Shown here: positions 1 to 9,368 of the stretch, piece after piece | How the letters are laid out: each line of letters starts with the position of its first letter | How positions within the stretch are numbered: position 1 is the stretch's first letter | Origin: Sedimentitalea sp042687825 | Lineage (GTDB): Bacteria > Pseudomonadota > Alphaproteobacteria > Rhodobacterales > Rhodobacteraceae | Assembly: GCF_042687825.1 (NCBI RefSeq) | Contig: NZ_JBHUQE010000005.1 | Coordinates: 124,001 to 188,000, forward strand | Direction: 5' to 3' | DNA: 64,000 bases | Translations under genes and position numbers: made by a program | Notes under the pieces: model-generated | Database searches by the model: none | The model's input: the letters and a program-made list of their open reading frames with translations, nothing else | What the model was told of the DNA's origin: nothing

Positions 1-1
1 T

Positions 2-271
2 TTCCGCAAGATCGCCCCGATCGAGGCGCGGCACGTGGAACTGGCCATGGAAGGGCTGGTAAAGCTGCGCGACCAGGGCCAGCACGACGCGGTCCGCGAC
101 GCCATCGCCTACTGGCACCCCCGCGTCGCCGCCATCTTCGGCGACATCGAACAATCCCGGTTCGCCCAACTCAAAGCCTGGGGCCTGCGCAAACACACCA
201 ACACACAACTGCAACAAACCTGGAAAACAAACCTCAACACCGCAATCAAAAAAATCGATATCGAAATCTGA
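2..271 (+). CDS. 3' end of an unidentified CDS
   Basis: An open frame enters from the left edge and stops with TGA at 269-271, so only the last 89 residues are visible. The visible part is charged and probably helical, with a Lys/Asn/Thr-rich end, and its last 80 bases are clearly more AT-rich than the surrounding DNA. I do not recognise the family. It converges on the protease gene that begins its stop codon at 329. Confidence 0.55.
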   Translation, partial: FRKIAPIEARHVELAMEGLVKLRDQGQHDAVRDAIAYWHPRVAAIFGDIEQSRFAQLKAWGLRKHTNTQLQQTWKTNLNTAIKKIDIEI

Positions 272-328
272 ACAAGAAAACCGATACCCAAAAGACGCGC
301 GAACACCCGCGCCGCAATGCCGGCTGGA

Positions 329-1894
329 TCAATCCAATGCCGCGCCAGAGATATCGACCAGCAAGGTCTGGATATGTGCGACCGGTACACCCAGGTTCGA
401 GCCGCCGAACTCGGGCATGATGGCGGTGTTCACCGCCACCACCGCGCCGTCCAGAGTCAGCACCGGACCGCCGCTGCCGCCATGGGTGGTTTCGGCGTCG
501 TACACCACGGTCGCGGGGGTCGCCTGTCCGACAATACCGCGGCTGGCCAGTGGTGCGATCAGCCGCGCGGCGGCCAGACGTTCGGCCACTTGCCAGAACC
601 CGGTCTCGCCGGTGGCCTGCAGGTCCTGCACGAAGGCCGAACCGGATTGCGCCAGCATCGACATCAGTCCGGTGGGATAGCCCATCACGATCACCGTGGC
701 GCCGGGTGCCGGCGCAGATGCGGACAGGGGCAGACCCGGGCGGTCGCCGACCCCGCCCTCGACTGCAAGCACCGCCAGATCGACCTGGTCGCTGACCGCG
801 ACCGCCGTCAGGGGCTGCGGCGTCGGCTGCCCCGGGAAATAGGCGATGAACCGGGTCATCACCGGCTCCAGTTCCTCGGCCCCCGACCGGGCCATCGGCC
901 CCTTGCCCCAGGGTTGCGCCACATGGCGGTTGGTGATCAGCAGGTCGTGCCCGGCCGGCACGAAGCCGGTGCCGTTGAACTGCACTTCGGCCACCGGACC
1001 GGTGCCGCTGAGCGACAGATAGGGTTGCCCGTTGGGCAGATGCACCGGCAGACCGCCGGGTCCCAGAACATGCCGCAGCATGGCGCCGGTCTCGCGATGG
1101 CGCAGGCTGTAAGCACCCTGCAGAAAGGCAACCGACGACATCGCCTGCGAGATCACCCGGCGGCCGGCACCGGTGCGCGCCTCCAGCGACTGCAGACGTT
1201 CTGCGGTCGATTGCAGCCGCAGGGCCAGGTCGTCCTGCAGCGCGGTCAGGTCGCTGGGCCGGATCGCCTCGCTGCGGGCTTCGGCCAGGGCCGCCGCCAC
1301 CGTGTCGATCTGCACGTTGCCGCTGGCGATCTGGGCGCGGATCAGCGCATCGGTGCGTTTCTGCTGATAGAGCGCAAAGGCCAGCAGCGCCAGCGACACC
1401 AGCACCAGCAGCCGAAAGGCCGCCGTGGTCTCCCAGGCCAGGCGGCGCGCCAGATCGACCGCCGCAAAACGCAGACGGCGCGGCAGCGAGCGGCGGCTGG
1501 TCCGGAAATAGCACATCACGTCGGCAAGGATCTCGCTGACACTCATGCCGGGCCGGTGACTGTCGTCATACAGCCGGAAACGCGACAGCGGCCCGGTCTC
1601 GCCGAATTCGATGACATCGCCATAGGCCAGCATCGCCGTCTGCACCAGTTGACCGTTCAGCCACAGGGGCTGACCCGCGACCGCTTCGACCTCGTAGCTG
1701 TGACCGATCCGGTGCAACCGGGCGACCACCGGCCCGTCTTGGGACCCGGATCCGCCTTCGCCGAAGGACAGGCTGTGATCCGTCCGCAACCGCACTTCGA
1801 TGGCGGCGCTTGTCAGCCATGACAGCCTGCCGCGCGCAGGGCCGGTCAGATGCTCCAGCGCGGCCACTGTTCTGCAAGGGGTGTCGTCGGTCAT
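329..1894 (-). CDS. FHA-domain, membrane-anchored trypsin-like serine protease
   Basis: This 521-residue protein has three visible parts. Residues about 25-110 resemble a degenerate FHA fold. One membrane span (LLVLVSLALLAFALY) lies near residue 165 and is followed by a helical, coiled-coil-like stretch. The C-terminal half is a chymotrypsin/HtrA-type protease with the triad in order: His in LLITNRHVA, Asp in DLAVLAV and Ser in THGGSGGPV. The start was set at MTDDTPC (1892-1894) because the open frame upstream belongs to a decayed sulfotransferase. No PDZ domain follows the protease, so it is not a standard DegP. The protease side probably faces the periplasm. The substrate is unknown. Confidence 0.8.
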   Translation of the reverse strand: MTDDTPCRTVAALEHLTGPARGRLSWLTSAAIEVRLRTDHSLSFGEGGSGSQDGPVVARLHRIGHSYEVEAVAGQPLWLNGQLVQTAMLAYGDVIEFGETGPLSRFRLYDDSHRPGMSVSEILADVMCYFRTSRRSLPRRLRFAAVDLARRLAWETTAAFRLLVLVSLALLAFALYQQKRTDALIRAQIASGNVQIDTVAAALAEARSEAIRPSDLTALQDDLALRLQSTAERLQSLEARTGAGRRVISQAMSSVAFLQGAYSLRHRETGAMLRHVLGPGGLPVHLPNGQPYLSLSGTGPVAEVQFNGTGFVPAGHDLLITNRHVAQPWGKGPMARSGAEELEPVMTRFIAYFPGQPTPQPLTAVAVSDQVDLAVLAVEGGVGDRPGLPLSASAPAPGATVIVMGYPTGLMSMLAQSGSAFVQDLQATGETGFWQVAERLAAARLIAPLASRGIVGQATPATVVYDAETTHGGSGGPVLTLDGAVVAVNTAIMPEFGGSNLGVPVAHIQTLLVDISGAALD

Positions 1895-1986
1895 GATGGC
1901 AGAATAGCACGTTGGCGGACGTGGATCACCGCACAGTTTCTCAGCGGTTCGTGCGGTGCCAAGGGGCTGGCGGGCCGCGGCGGCGC

Positions 1987-2805
1987 TCAGACCAGATCGG
2001 GCCACAACGCCGGGTCCAGCACCTGAATGAAGGGGGCCAGCATGTCGCGATGCGCGCCAGGCGCCGACCGACCGTGCGTGCACCGGCTGGCGCAACTGAT
2101 GCGCGGTCAGCGTCAGCACCTGACTGGTGGCCAGATCAGCGCGTGCCATGGCCTCCACCCACTCCACGCCCACATGCACTGCCAGACGGCGGCGGGTGCC
2201 GCTGACATAGGCGAAAAGTGCGTCGTGGGATATGCCCAGAATCCACCCCGGATACAGTCGGCGCCAATGGGCCATGATGCCAGCATACAGGTTGAACCGA
2301 TGCGCCATAACGCCCGGGTCATCGGCATAAGGCAGCGCGGCGCCGATCCGACCCTGCGCCTCGGTGGCCCGCGCCCGCAGGCCAAACGCGATCGCATCGG
2401 CGGTCGGCGTGATGGCCCGGGACCCGGCCGCTTCAGCCTCAGGCAGGCGGTCGGCCTGCTGCAATGCGGTGGCCGGAACCAGCCAGGCCGCCCGATCCTC
2501 GGGCGATTGCGACCCCCGCATCCGCATCGGCTTGATAGCCGGATCGCCCTGCCCGTCGGCGATCAGCGCCTGGGCCAGGTTGCGGCGTGTATTGTCCCAG
2601 GCCAGGTCCAGCGTCAGCGCCCTGCGAAACAGCGCAGTGGCCGCGCGCTCACGCTCCATCGCCACCAGAGCCAGCGCCGCGATGTCAGGATATCCCGATT
2701 AGGTCGCATGGTTTTCATGCCCGCGCGGGCGGTCTTGAACGCGGTGTCATGGCGCCATTCGCTCAGAGATCGGATGGCAGCCTGCAAATCGGATTGAAGC
2801 GACAT
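1987..2805 (-). pseudogene. decayed TPR-containing sulfotransferase
   Basis: Pieces of a tetratricopeptide-repeat sulfotransferase are spread over several frames. The N-terminal TPR part begins with MSLQSDL at 2805 and runs into a frameshift near 2690, after which the frame with LALVAMERERAATALFRRAL continues. The middle piece FNLYAGIMAHWRRLYPG and the end piece QLRQPVHARSVGAWR are typical of the sulfotransferase C-terminal half. The last residues, LAPFIQVLDPALWPDLV, lie in yet another frame and end at a TGA at 1987-1989. At least two frameshifts and a missing central catalytic part make it non-functional. The family assignment is from memory of these motifs. Confidence 0.65.
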
Positions 2806-2878
2806 GCGCCGCTGGAAAATCGGCCAAAGCCGAAGGCAGCAGCGATTTAGACCAGTCTCTGTCCGGCGCGTGGCGGCT

Positions 2879-4456
2879 CTATCCCGCCGCCGCGATCAGG
2901 CTGCGGGTATAGTCGGTTTCGGGCCGCTCAAAGAGATCTCCGGCGGTGCCATATTCCACCACATCGCCCTGTTTCATCACGATGACCTTGTGGCTCATCG
3001 CGCGCACGACTTTCAGGTCATGCGATATGAACAGATAGGCCAGACCGTATTTACGCTGCAAGTCGCGCAGCAGGTCCACGATCTGTACCTGCACGGTCAT
3101 GTCCAGCGCGCTGGTGGGTTCATCCAGCACCAGCAGCTTGGGGCGCAGCACCATGGCGCGGGCGATGGCGATGCGCTGCCGTTGCCCGCCGGAAAATTCG
3201 TGCGGATACCGGTCCATGGTGGCCGGGTCCAGCCCGGTCTCGGTCATCACTTCGGCGACCAGCGCCCGGGGGTCGCGCGTCGGATCGACCTTGTGGATGG
3301 CCAGCCCCTCGCTGATGATCTGCTGGCAGGTCATGCGCGGGGACAGCGAGCCGAACGGGTCCTGAAATACGATCTGCATATCCGCCCGCAGCCGGCGCAA
3401 TTCGCGCGTGCTCCAGCCGCGCAGATCCTGTCCGCGATAGGTAATGCCGCCCTCGGATGCGATCAGCCGCATGATCGCCAGTGCCAGCGTGGTCTTGCCC
3501 GAGCCGGATTCACCGACGATGCCCAGCGTTTCACCGGCCCGCACGCTCAGGCTGGCCTCGTTCACCGCCTTGACATGCCCCACCGTGCGCTTGAGAAACC
3601 CGCGCTGGATCGGGAACCAGACCCGCAGGCGGTCGGTGCGGGCGATCTCTTCGGCATCGGCGGCGACCGGATCGGGCTGACCCGAGGGCTCGGCGGCCAG
3701 CAGCTTGCGGGTATAGGGATGCCGGGGATTGTCGAATATCCGCGCCGTGGGACCGGATTCTACGATTTCGCCGCCCTTCATCACGCAGACCTTGTCGGCA
3801 ACGCGGCGGACGATGCCCAGATCATGGGTGATGAACAGCAGCCCCATGTTTTCCTGCGCCTTGAGATCGGCGAGCAGATCGAGGATCTGCGCCTGAATGG
3901 TCACGTCCAGCGCCGTCGTCGGCTCGTCCGCGATCAGGATATCGGGCTTGTTGGCCAGCGCCATCGCGATCATCACCCGCTGACGCTGACCGCCCGACAA
4001 CTGGTGCGGATAGGCGTCCAGACGCGTTTCCGGGTCACGGATGCCGACCTTGGTCAACAGTTCCAGAATGCGCGCCCGCGCCGCCGCCCCCGCCAGGCCC
4101 TGATGCAGCGCCAGCGATTCCGACAATTGCCGCTCGATCGTGTGCAGCGGGTTGAGCGAGGTCATCGGTTCCTGAAAGATGAAACTGATGTCGTTGCCGC
4201 GCACATCGCGCAACACCTTGTCGGCCGCGCCGATCATCTGCTGGCCGTCATAGGTCACGCTGCCGGCCACCTGCGCGCTGTCGCCCAGCAGCGACACGGT
4301 GGACAGCGCCGTGACCGATTTGCCCGAGCCGGATTCCCCGACCAGCGCCACGGTTTCGCCCCGGTCCAGGGTAAAGGACACGCCGCGCACGGCGGCGGTG
4401 GTCTTACCGTCCTGGCGGAACGACACCGTCAGGTTTGCGACCTCAAGCAGGCTCAT
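2879..4456 (-). CDS. yejF: peptide ABC transporter, fused two-domain ATPase (YejF type)
   Basis: The 525-residue protein holds two complete ABC ATPase domains in tandem. The first has Walker A GESGSGKS near residue 40, signature LSGGQRQRV and Walker B ILIADEPT. The second has GESGSGKTT near residue 320, FSGGQRQRI and LLVLDEPT. The fused arrangement is that of YejF, which powers import of oligopeptides and microcin C-like peptides with YejA, YejB and YejE. Its ATG overlaps the yejE stop by ATGA, so the two are translationally coupled. It is the last gene of the four-gene operon. Confidence 0.92.
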   Translation of the reverse strand: MSLLEVANLTVSFRQDGKTTAAVRGVSFTLDRGETVALVGESGSGKSVTALSTVSLLGDSAQVAGSVTYDGQQMIGAADKVLRDVRGNDISFIFQEPMTSLNPLHTIERQLSESLALHQGLAGAAARARILELLTKVGIRDPETRLDAYPHQLSGGQRQRVMIAMALANKPDILIADEPTTALDVTIQAQILDLLADLKAQENMGLLFITHDLGIVRRVADKVCVMKGGEIVESGPTARIFDNPRHPYTRKLLAAEPSGQPDPVAADAEEIARTDRLRVWFPIQRGFLKRTVGHVKAVNEASLSVRAGETLGIVGESGSGKTTLALAIMRLIASEGGITYRGQDLRGWSTRELRRLRADMQIVFQDPFGSLSPRMTCQQIISEGLAIHKVDPTRDPRALVAEVMTETGLDPATMDRYPHEFSGGQRQRIAIARAMVLRPKLLVLDEPTSALDMTVQVQIVDLLRDLQRKYGLAYLFISHDLKVVRAMSHKVIVMKQGDVVEYGTAGDLFERPETDYTRSLIAAAG

Positions 4457-5559
4457 TGAAAGGTCTTTCTGGGATCAAACGCGTCGCGGATGCCTTCGAA
4501 GATGAAGACCAGCAGCGACAGCATGATGGCAAAGGTGAAAAAGGCGGTAAAGGCCAGCCAGGGCGCCTGCAGGTTCTGTTTCGCCTGCAATGTCAGCTCG
4601 CCCAGGCTGGGGGCCGAGGACGGCAGGCCAAAGCCGAGAAAGTCGAGGCTGGCCAGCGCCGCGATGGTGCCGGTGACGATAAAGGGCAGCATGGTCAAGG
4701 TCGCCACCATCGCGTTGGGCAGCATGTGGCGGAACATGATGGTCATGTTGCCCACGCCCAGCGCCTTGGCGGCGCGGACATATTCCAGGTTGCGTGCCCG
4801 CAGGAATTCGGCCCGGACCACGCCGACCAGCCCGGTCCAGGAAAACAGCACCATCAGAAAGACCAGCAGCCAGAAACTGCGGCCCAGAATGGCGAACATG
4901 ATGATGATCACGTAAAGCGACGGGGTGGCCGACCAGATTTCGATCAGGCGCTGAAAGATCAGGTCCAGCCAGCCGCCGAAATAGCCCTGCACGGCCCCGG
5001 CCGCGATGCCCACCAGGCTGGCCGCACCGGTGACCATCAGGGTGAACAGGATGGACAGCCGGAACCCATAGATCACCCGCGCCAGCACGTCGCGCTTGGT
5101 GTCATCCGTGCCCAGCCAGTTCTGCGCATTGGGCGGCAGGGGGGCGGCACCGGGCCGATCCACCGTGGTGTTAAAGGAATAGCGGATCGGGGGCCAGATC
5201 GCCCATCCCCGCTGGATCGCTTCGCCCTCGATCACGCCGGTTTCGGCCGCGGCGATGATGCCCTCGGGATCGTCGAAACACAGTTCCGATCCGCCGGACG
5301 CGATCAGGCAGGCGACTTCGGGATCGCGATAGATCGCTTCGGTCTGGAAATCGCCGCCAAAGGCGGTTTCCGGGTAGAAATTGAAGATCGGGGTAAAGTA
5401 TTCGCCGCGATACTGCACCAGGATCGGCTTGTCATTGGCGATGAACTCGGCGAACAGCGACAGGCCGAACAACACCGCAAAGATCCAGAGCGACCAGTAG
5501 GCGCGACCATTGCGGCGGAAATTGCGCCAGCGGCGGGCGTTCAGAGGCGACAGCGCCAT
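4453..5559 (-). CDS. yejE: peptide ABC transporter permease (YejE type)
   Basis: This is a 368-residue inner-membrane permease of the DppC/YejE class. An N-terminal span (WSLWIFAVLFGLSLFAEFIAN) is followed by a long periplasmic insert characteristic of YejE. Then comes the binding-protein-dependent transport domain with the EAA-type loop ARALGV/AAKALGVGNM. I chose the ATG at 5557-5559 (MALSPLNARRW), one base downstream of the yejB stop, rather than the longer open frame beginning upstream. It would pair with YejB to form the channel. Confidence 0.9.
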   Translation of the reverse strand: MALSPLNARRWRNFRRNGRAYWSLWIFAVLFGLSLFAEFIANDKPILVQYRGEYFTPIFNFYPETAFGGDFQTEAIYRDPEVACLIASGGSELCFDDPEGIIAAAETGVIEGEAIQRGWAIWPPIRYSFNTTVDRPGAAPLPPNAQNWLGTDDTKRDVLARVIYGFRLSILFTLMVTGAASLVGIAAGAVQGYFGGWLDLIFQRLIEIWSATPSLYVIIIMFAILGRSFWLLVFLMVLFSWTGLVGVVRAEFLRARNLEYVRAAKALGVGNMTIMFRHMLPNAMVATLTMLPFIVTGTIAALASLDFLGFGLPSSAPSLGELTLQAKQNLQAPWLAFTAFFTFAIMLSLLVFIFEGIRDAFDPRKTFQ

Positions 5560-5560
5560 G

Positions 5561-6646
5561 TCAGCCCTCCCGCTTTTCAAAGTCGATGCGCGGATCGACC
5601 AGCACATACATGATATCGCTGAGAATGCCGACCACCAGGCTCATCAGGCCAAAGATGAACAGCGTACCGAAGATCACCGGATAGTCGCGCGCCACCGCCG
5701 CCTCGAACCCCAGCCGGCCCAACCCGTCCAGCGAAAAGATCGTCTCGATGATCAGGCTGCCGGAAAAGAACACGCCGATGAACACCGCGGGAAAGCCGGC
5801 GATCACGATCAGCATGGCGTTGCGAAAGACGTGGCCGTAAAGCACGCCGCGCTCGCTCAGTCCCTTGGCGCGGGCGGTCATCACATAGTGTTTCTTGATC
5901 TCGTCCAGAAAGCTGTTCTTGGTCAGCAGGGTCAGCGTTGCAAAGGCCGAGATCGTGCTGGCGATGACCGGCAGGGCGATATGCCAAAAGTAATCGCCGA
6001 TCTTGCCCATCAGGCTGAGGTCGGACCAGTTGTCGCTGGTCAGCCCGCGCAGCGGAAACACCTGCCAATACGAGCCGCCGGCAAACAGCACCAACAGCAG
6101 GATGGCGAACAGAAAGCCGGGGATCGCATAGGCGACGATGATCGCGCCGCTGGTCCATGTGTCGAACGTGCTGCCGTCCTTGACCGCCTTGCGGATACCC
6201 AGCGGGATCGACACCAGATAGGCGATCAGGGTCGACCACAGCCCCAGGGAAATCGACACCGGCATCTTTTCCAGCACCAGGTCGATCACCCCGATCGAGC
6301 GGAAATAGCTCTGGCCGAAATCCAGCCGCATATAGTTCCACAGCATATTCAGAAACCGTTCCAGCGGCGGTTTGTCAAAGCCGAATTCGCGTTCCAGTTC
6401 GGCGATGAATTCCGGCGGCAACCCGCGCGCGCCGACATAGCGGTCGCTGGCGCCGGTGGCCTGGGTTTCCACGTCGGCCCCGCCTCCCGAGAACGCCTCG
6501 AACACGTCGCCACCGCCCTCCATCTGGGCGATGATCTGCTCGACCGGACCGCCGGGCACGAACTGCACCAGGGTAAAATTGATGATCATGATGCCCAGCA
6601 ATGTGGGGATCACCAGCAACAGCCGTCTTGCGATATAGGCTCCCAT
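5561..6646 (-). CDS. yejB: peptide ABC transporter permease (YejB type)
   Basis: This 361-residue permease starts MGAYIARRLLLVIPTLLGI, the typical DppB/YejB N-terminus. It carries a YejB-like extra periplasmic segment around residues 45-100 and a C-terminal transport domain with the cytoplasmic loop TARAKGLSERGVL. Five to six membrane spans are visible. It lies 9 bases downstream of yejA and 1 base upstream of yejE in the same operon. Confidence 0.92.
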   Translation of the reverse strand: MGAYIARRLLLVIPTLLGIMIINFTLVQFVPGGPVEQIIAQMEGGGDVFEAFSGGGADVETQATGASDRYVGARGLPPEFIAELEREFGFDKPPLERFLNMLWNYMRLDFGQSYFRSIGVIDLVLEKMPVSISLGLWSTLIAYLVSIPLGIRKAVKDGSTFDTWTSGAIIVAYAIPGFLFAILLLVLFAGGSYWQVFPLRGLTSDNWSDLSLMGKIGDYFWHIALPVIASTISAFATLTLLTKNSFLDEIKKHYVMTARAKGLSERGVLYGHVFRNAMLIVIAGFPAVFIGVFFSGSLIIETIFSLDGLGRLGFEAAVARDYPVIFGTLFIFGLMSLVVGILSDIMYVLVDPRIDFEKREG

Positions 6647-6655
6647 CGGGGCGGC

Positions 6656-8557
6656 TTACCTCAACGCGCCCGAGGATTTCAACGCGGCGGCCCGGTCGGC
6701 ATCTACCCACCACAGATCCTCGACCCCCAGCGCATAGGGCGGCAGGTTTTCCGGATAGGCGTATTTGTTCCAGAACGCGACCCAGTGCCGGCCCAGATAC
6801 CAAGTCGGCACCATGAACCGTTTGGCGCGCAGAACCCGATCCAGCGCCCGAACATTGGCGGTCAGTTCGTCCGCTTCGGTGGCCTGCACGATATTGTCGA
6901 TCAGGACCTCGATATCCGGGCCGCTGATCCCTGCCGGGTTGAATACCGAGAACGCCGCCGCCTCCTGGCCATATTGCTGATACAGCCCGGTCGAGGGCTG
7001 CAGCGACGTGCGATAGCCGCCCGAGATCATGTCGAAATCGCGCTCGCGCCGGCGCAGGGTGAACTGGGCGTTGTCGATGCGGTTATAGCTGGCGTCGATC
7101 CCCATGGTTTTCAGGTTGTCGACAAACGGCATGGCAATGCGGTCCAGCACCGGATCGTCGGACAGAAACTCGATCTTCAGCGTCTGCCCTTGGGCATTGC
7201 GGCGCACCCCGTCATCGCCGACGCTCCAGCCGGCGGCATCCAACAGGCCCATGGCGCGGCGCAGGTTGCGGCGGTCGGTCTGGCGGGCGGGTTTGCTGGC
7301 ATGGGCGCTGACCGGCTCAGATGTCAGGATCGCCGGGTCCAGCGCATCGCCCAGCGATTGCAGCACTTCCAGTTCGCGCCCCTCGGGCAGGCCCGTCGCC
7401 TCCAGATGCGTGCCCTGCCAGAACGAATGGCGCTGCTGGAACAGCCCGTACTGCAGGCTTTCATTGGTCCATTCGAAGTTGAACGCCAACTGCACCGCCT
7501 CGCGGACCCGCGCATCGGCAAATTGCGGGCGGTCCATGTTCATCACGAAACCGGTGGCATTGGGCACATTGCCGTCGGGCAGTTCCCGTTTCACCACGTG
7601 CCCGTCGCTCAGCGCGGGAAAATCATAGGCGGTGGCCCAGCTCTTGCTGTTGTTCTCCTGCCGAAAGGTGAACTCGCCAGCCTTGAACGCCTCCATGGCG
7701 GCGATGGAATCGCTGAAATACTCGATACGGATCCTGCCGTAGTTGTTGCGCCCCACATTGACGTTGATGTGATCGCCCCAATAGTCGGGGTTGCGCCGGT
7801 AGACCACGCGCCGGTTGATGTCATAACTGTCCAGCACATAGGGCGCCGATCCGATGCCCGGCTGCATGCGCGGCTTGTCCAGCCGCCGGTTTTCCGGATC
7901 GGCCATGAACCAGGCCTTGGAAAAGATCGGCGTGCCGCCGACCTGGCTGATCAGCCCGCGCCGCGAGATCCCCGGTGAAAAGTGGAACTTGACCCGGTGC
8001 GGCCCCAGCGCCTCGGCCTTGGGGATGCGCTTGCGCACCGCTTCGGCATAGGATTGCAGCCCCTGGTCCAGCAGGATGTTATGGGAAAACACCACATCCT
8101 CGGCGGTGATCGGCGTGCCGTCGGAAAACCGCGCCTCGGGGCGCAGGTTGAAGATCACCCAATCCTGGCTTTCGGGATATTCCAGGCTTTCGGCCACCAG
8201 ACCATAATAGCTGGCCGGCTCGTCATAGGACGGGAACAGTAGGGATTCATACTGGTCCGCCGACCGCGCCGCAGCCCGGCCCTGGCGCGTGAAAGGGTTG
8301 AAACTGTCAAACGTGCCCTGCGCGGCATAGCTCAGCTCGCCGCCTCTGGGCGCATCGGGGTTCACGTATTCGAAATGGGAAAAGCCCGCCGGGTATTTCA
8401 ACGCGCCGAACTCCGAAAAGCCGTGCGATTTGATGACCGTGTCCTCGGCCCGTCCCGGCCCGGCGACCGCGATCAACAGAACCGACAACGCGATAACGCC
8501 GAGTCGACGCAAGCGGTCCGTTGCCGGGACCGGCACAGCTGTAAGGGTGCGGATCAT
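6656..8557 (-). CDS. yejA: extracellular peptide-binding protein (YejA type)
   Basis: This is a periplasmic solute-binding protein of ABC family 5, about 633 residues. A signal peptide (LGVIALSVLLIAVAGPGRAED) precedes the mature part, which begins with the YejA-type sequence IKSHGFSEFGALKYP. The ATG at 8555-8557 was preferred because GGAGG sits 9 bases upstream. The other ATG at 8566 would overlap that ribosome-binding site. It is the first gene of yejABEF and delivers oligopeptides to the permease. Confidence 0.9.
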   Translation of the reverse strand: MIRTLTAVPVPATDRLRRLGVIALSVLLIAVAGPGRAEDTVIKSHGFSEFGALKYPAGFSHFEYVNPDAPRGGELSYAAQGTFDSFNPFTRQGRAAARSADQYESLLFPSYDEPASYYGLVAESLEYPESQDWVIFNLRPEARFSDGTPITAEDVVFSHNILLDQGLQSYAEAVRKRIPKAEALGPHRVKFHFSPGISRRGLISQVGGTPIFSKAWFMADPENRRLDKPRMQPGIGSAPYVLDSYDINRRVVYRRNPDYWGDHINVNVGRNNYGRIRIEYFSDSIAAMEAFKAGEFTFRQENNSKSWATAYDFPALSDGHVVKRELPDGNVPNATGFVMNMDRPQFADARVREAVQLAFNFEWTNESLQYGLFQQRHSFWQGTHLEATGLPEGRELEVLQSLGDALDPAILTSEPVSAHASKPARQTDRRNLRRAMGLLDAAGWSVGDDGVRRNAQGQTLKIEFLSDDPVLDRIAMPFVDNLKTMGIDASYNRIDNAQFTLRRRERDFDMISGGYRTSLQPSTGLYQQYGQEAAAFSVFNPAGISGPDIEVLIDNIVQATEADELTANVRALDRVLRAKRFMVPTWYLGRHWVAFWNKYAYPENLPPYALGVEDLWWVDADRAAALKSSGALR

Positions 8558-8694
8558 CTGGCTCATCCTCCGTTGGTCAGGCTTGTGCCGCCTGAACTTG
8601 TGTTGACGTAAGCTAATGGTCCGATGCGGCAATGTTCAAGTTGAGAATATGTGAGGTCTCGGTGATCGCATGATTTAAGGCCCCGCGCAGCACG

Positions 8695-8724
8695 AAAAAG
8701 GCCGCTGCGCAGGGCAGCGGCCTT
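8695..8724 (-). terminator. rho-independent terminator of the cytochrome c gene
   Basis: AAGGCCGCTGC (8698-8708) pairs exactly with GCAGCGGCCTT (8714-8724). On the minus strand the hairpin is followed by a T run (8699-8695). It sits 24 bases beyond the stop of the cytochrome gene. Confidence 0.85.
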
Positions 8725-8747
8725 GGATGCCAATGGCGTTGACCGGA

Positions 8748-9248
8748 TCAGTCGTCGAGACTGTCCAGATAGGCGATCAGGTTCACACGGTCGCCGATCT
8801 TTTTCAGACCGGAAAAGCTCATCGAGGTACCCGAGGCATAGTCGCTGGGCTTGGTCAGGAATTCGTTCAGACGATCCGCTGTCCATTCGCCGCCCAGGCC
8901 GGTCAGCGCGTCGGAATAGCCAAAGCCGGCAACGGCGGCTACCGGACGGCCGACGACACCATAGAGGAACGGACCGGTGCTGTTGGCGCCGTCTTCCAGC
9001 TTGTGGCAGGCCGAGCACTTCTTGAACACCTTGGCGCCCTTTTCGACATCGGCCTCGGCCATCATGTCCTCAAAGCTGACCTCGACGACCTCTTCCTCGG
9101 CCTCGCCCGAATCGGTTTCGATCACATAAGAGGCCTCGCCATGGCCCGTCGTATGATACAGGCCCGCCGCAGCCCATTGGGAAAGAAGGAGAACCAGCAA
9201 GGCGCCCAGAACGCCGGCAGCCGCTTTGGTAAAGGTCATCGTATCCAT
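8748..9248 (-). CDS. membrane-anchored c-type cytochrome
   Basis: The 166-residue protein has an uncleaved N-terminal anchor (GVLGALLVLLLSQWAAA), an acidic linker and a class I cytochrome c domain. The single heme site is CSACH near residue 79 and the axial Met lies in the TSMSFSGL segment. This layout is that of the CycM/c552 electron carriers that link the bc1 complex to terminal oxidases in Rhodobacterales. The start MDTMTFTK was chosen, since the open frame upstream is only the opposite-strand shadow of pheA. It is divergent from pheA and followed by a strong terminator. Confidence 0.88.
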   Translation of the reverse strand: MDTMTFTKAAAGVLGALLVLLLSQWAAAGLYHTTGHGEASYVIETDSGEAEEEVVEVSFEDMMAEADVEKGAKVFKKCSACHKLEDGANSTGPFLYGVVGRPVAAVAGFGYSDALTGLGGEWTADRLNEFLTKPSDYASGTSMSFSGLKKIGDRVNLIAYLDSLDD

Positions 9249-9368
9249 TTGGTCGCGTGTCCATTTGATCTGTTTGGGCCGAGGTCTAAGCCTTTCCCTT
9301 GCCTTGGGCAAGGTATAGACACCGCGACCAATCGCCCAATTTGCCCCAGTTGCACGGAAAACCGCCTC

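Noticed and set aside
317..1822. Long plus-strand frame of about 500 codons
   Set aside because: It lies opposite the FHA-protease gene, has Gln/Arg/His-rich low-complexity composition and no motif; it is an antisense shadow of high-GC coding DNA.
5510..7978. Plus-strand frame of 822 codons
   Set aside because: It spans the opposite strand of yejE, yejB and yejA, crosses gene borders and shows only Gln/Asp/His-rich shadow composition.
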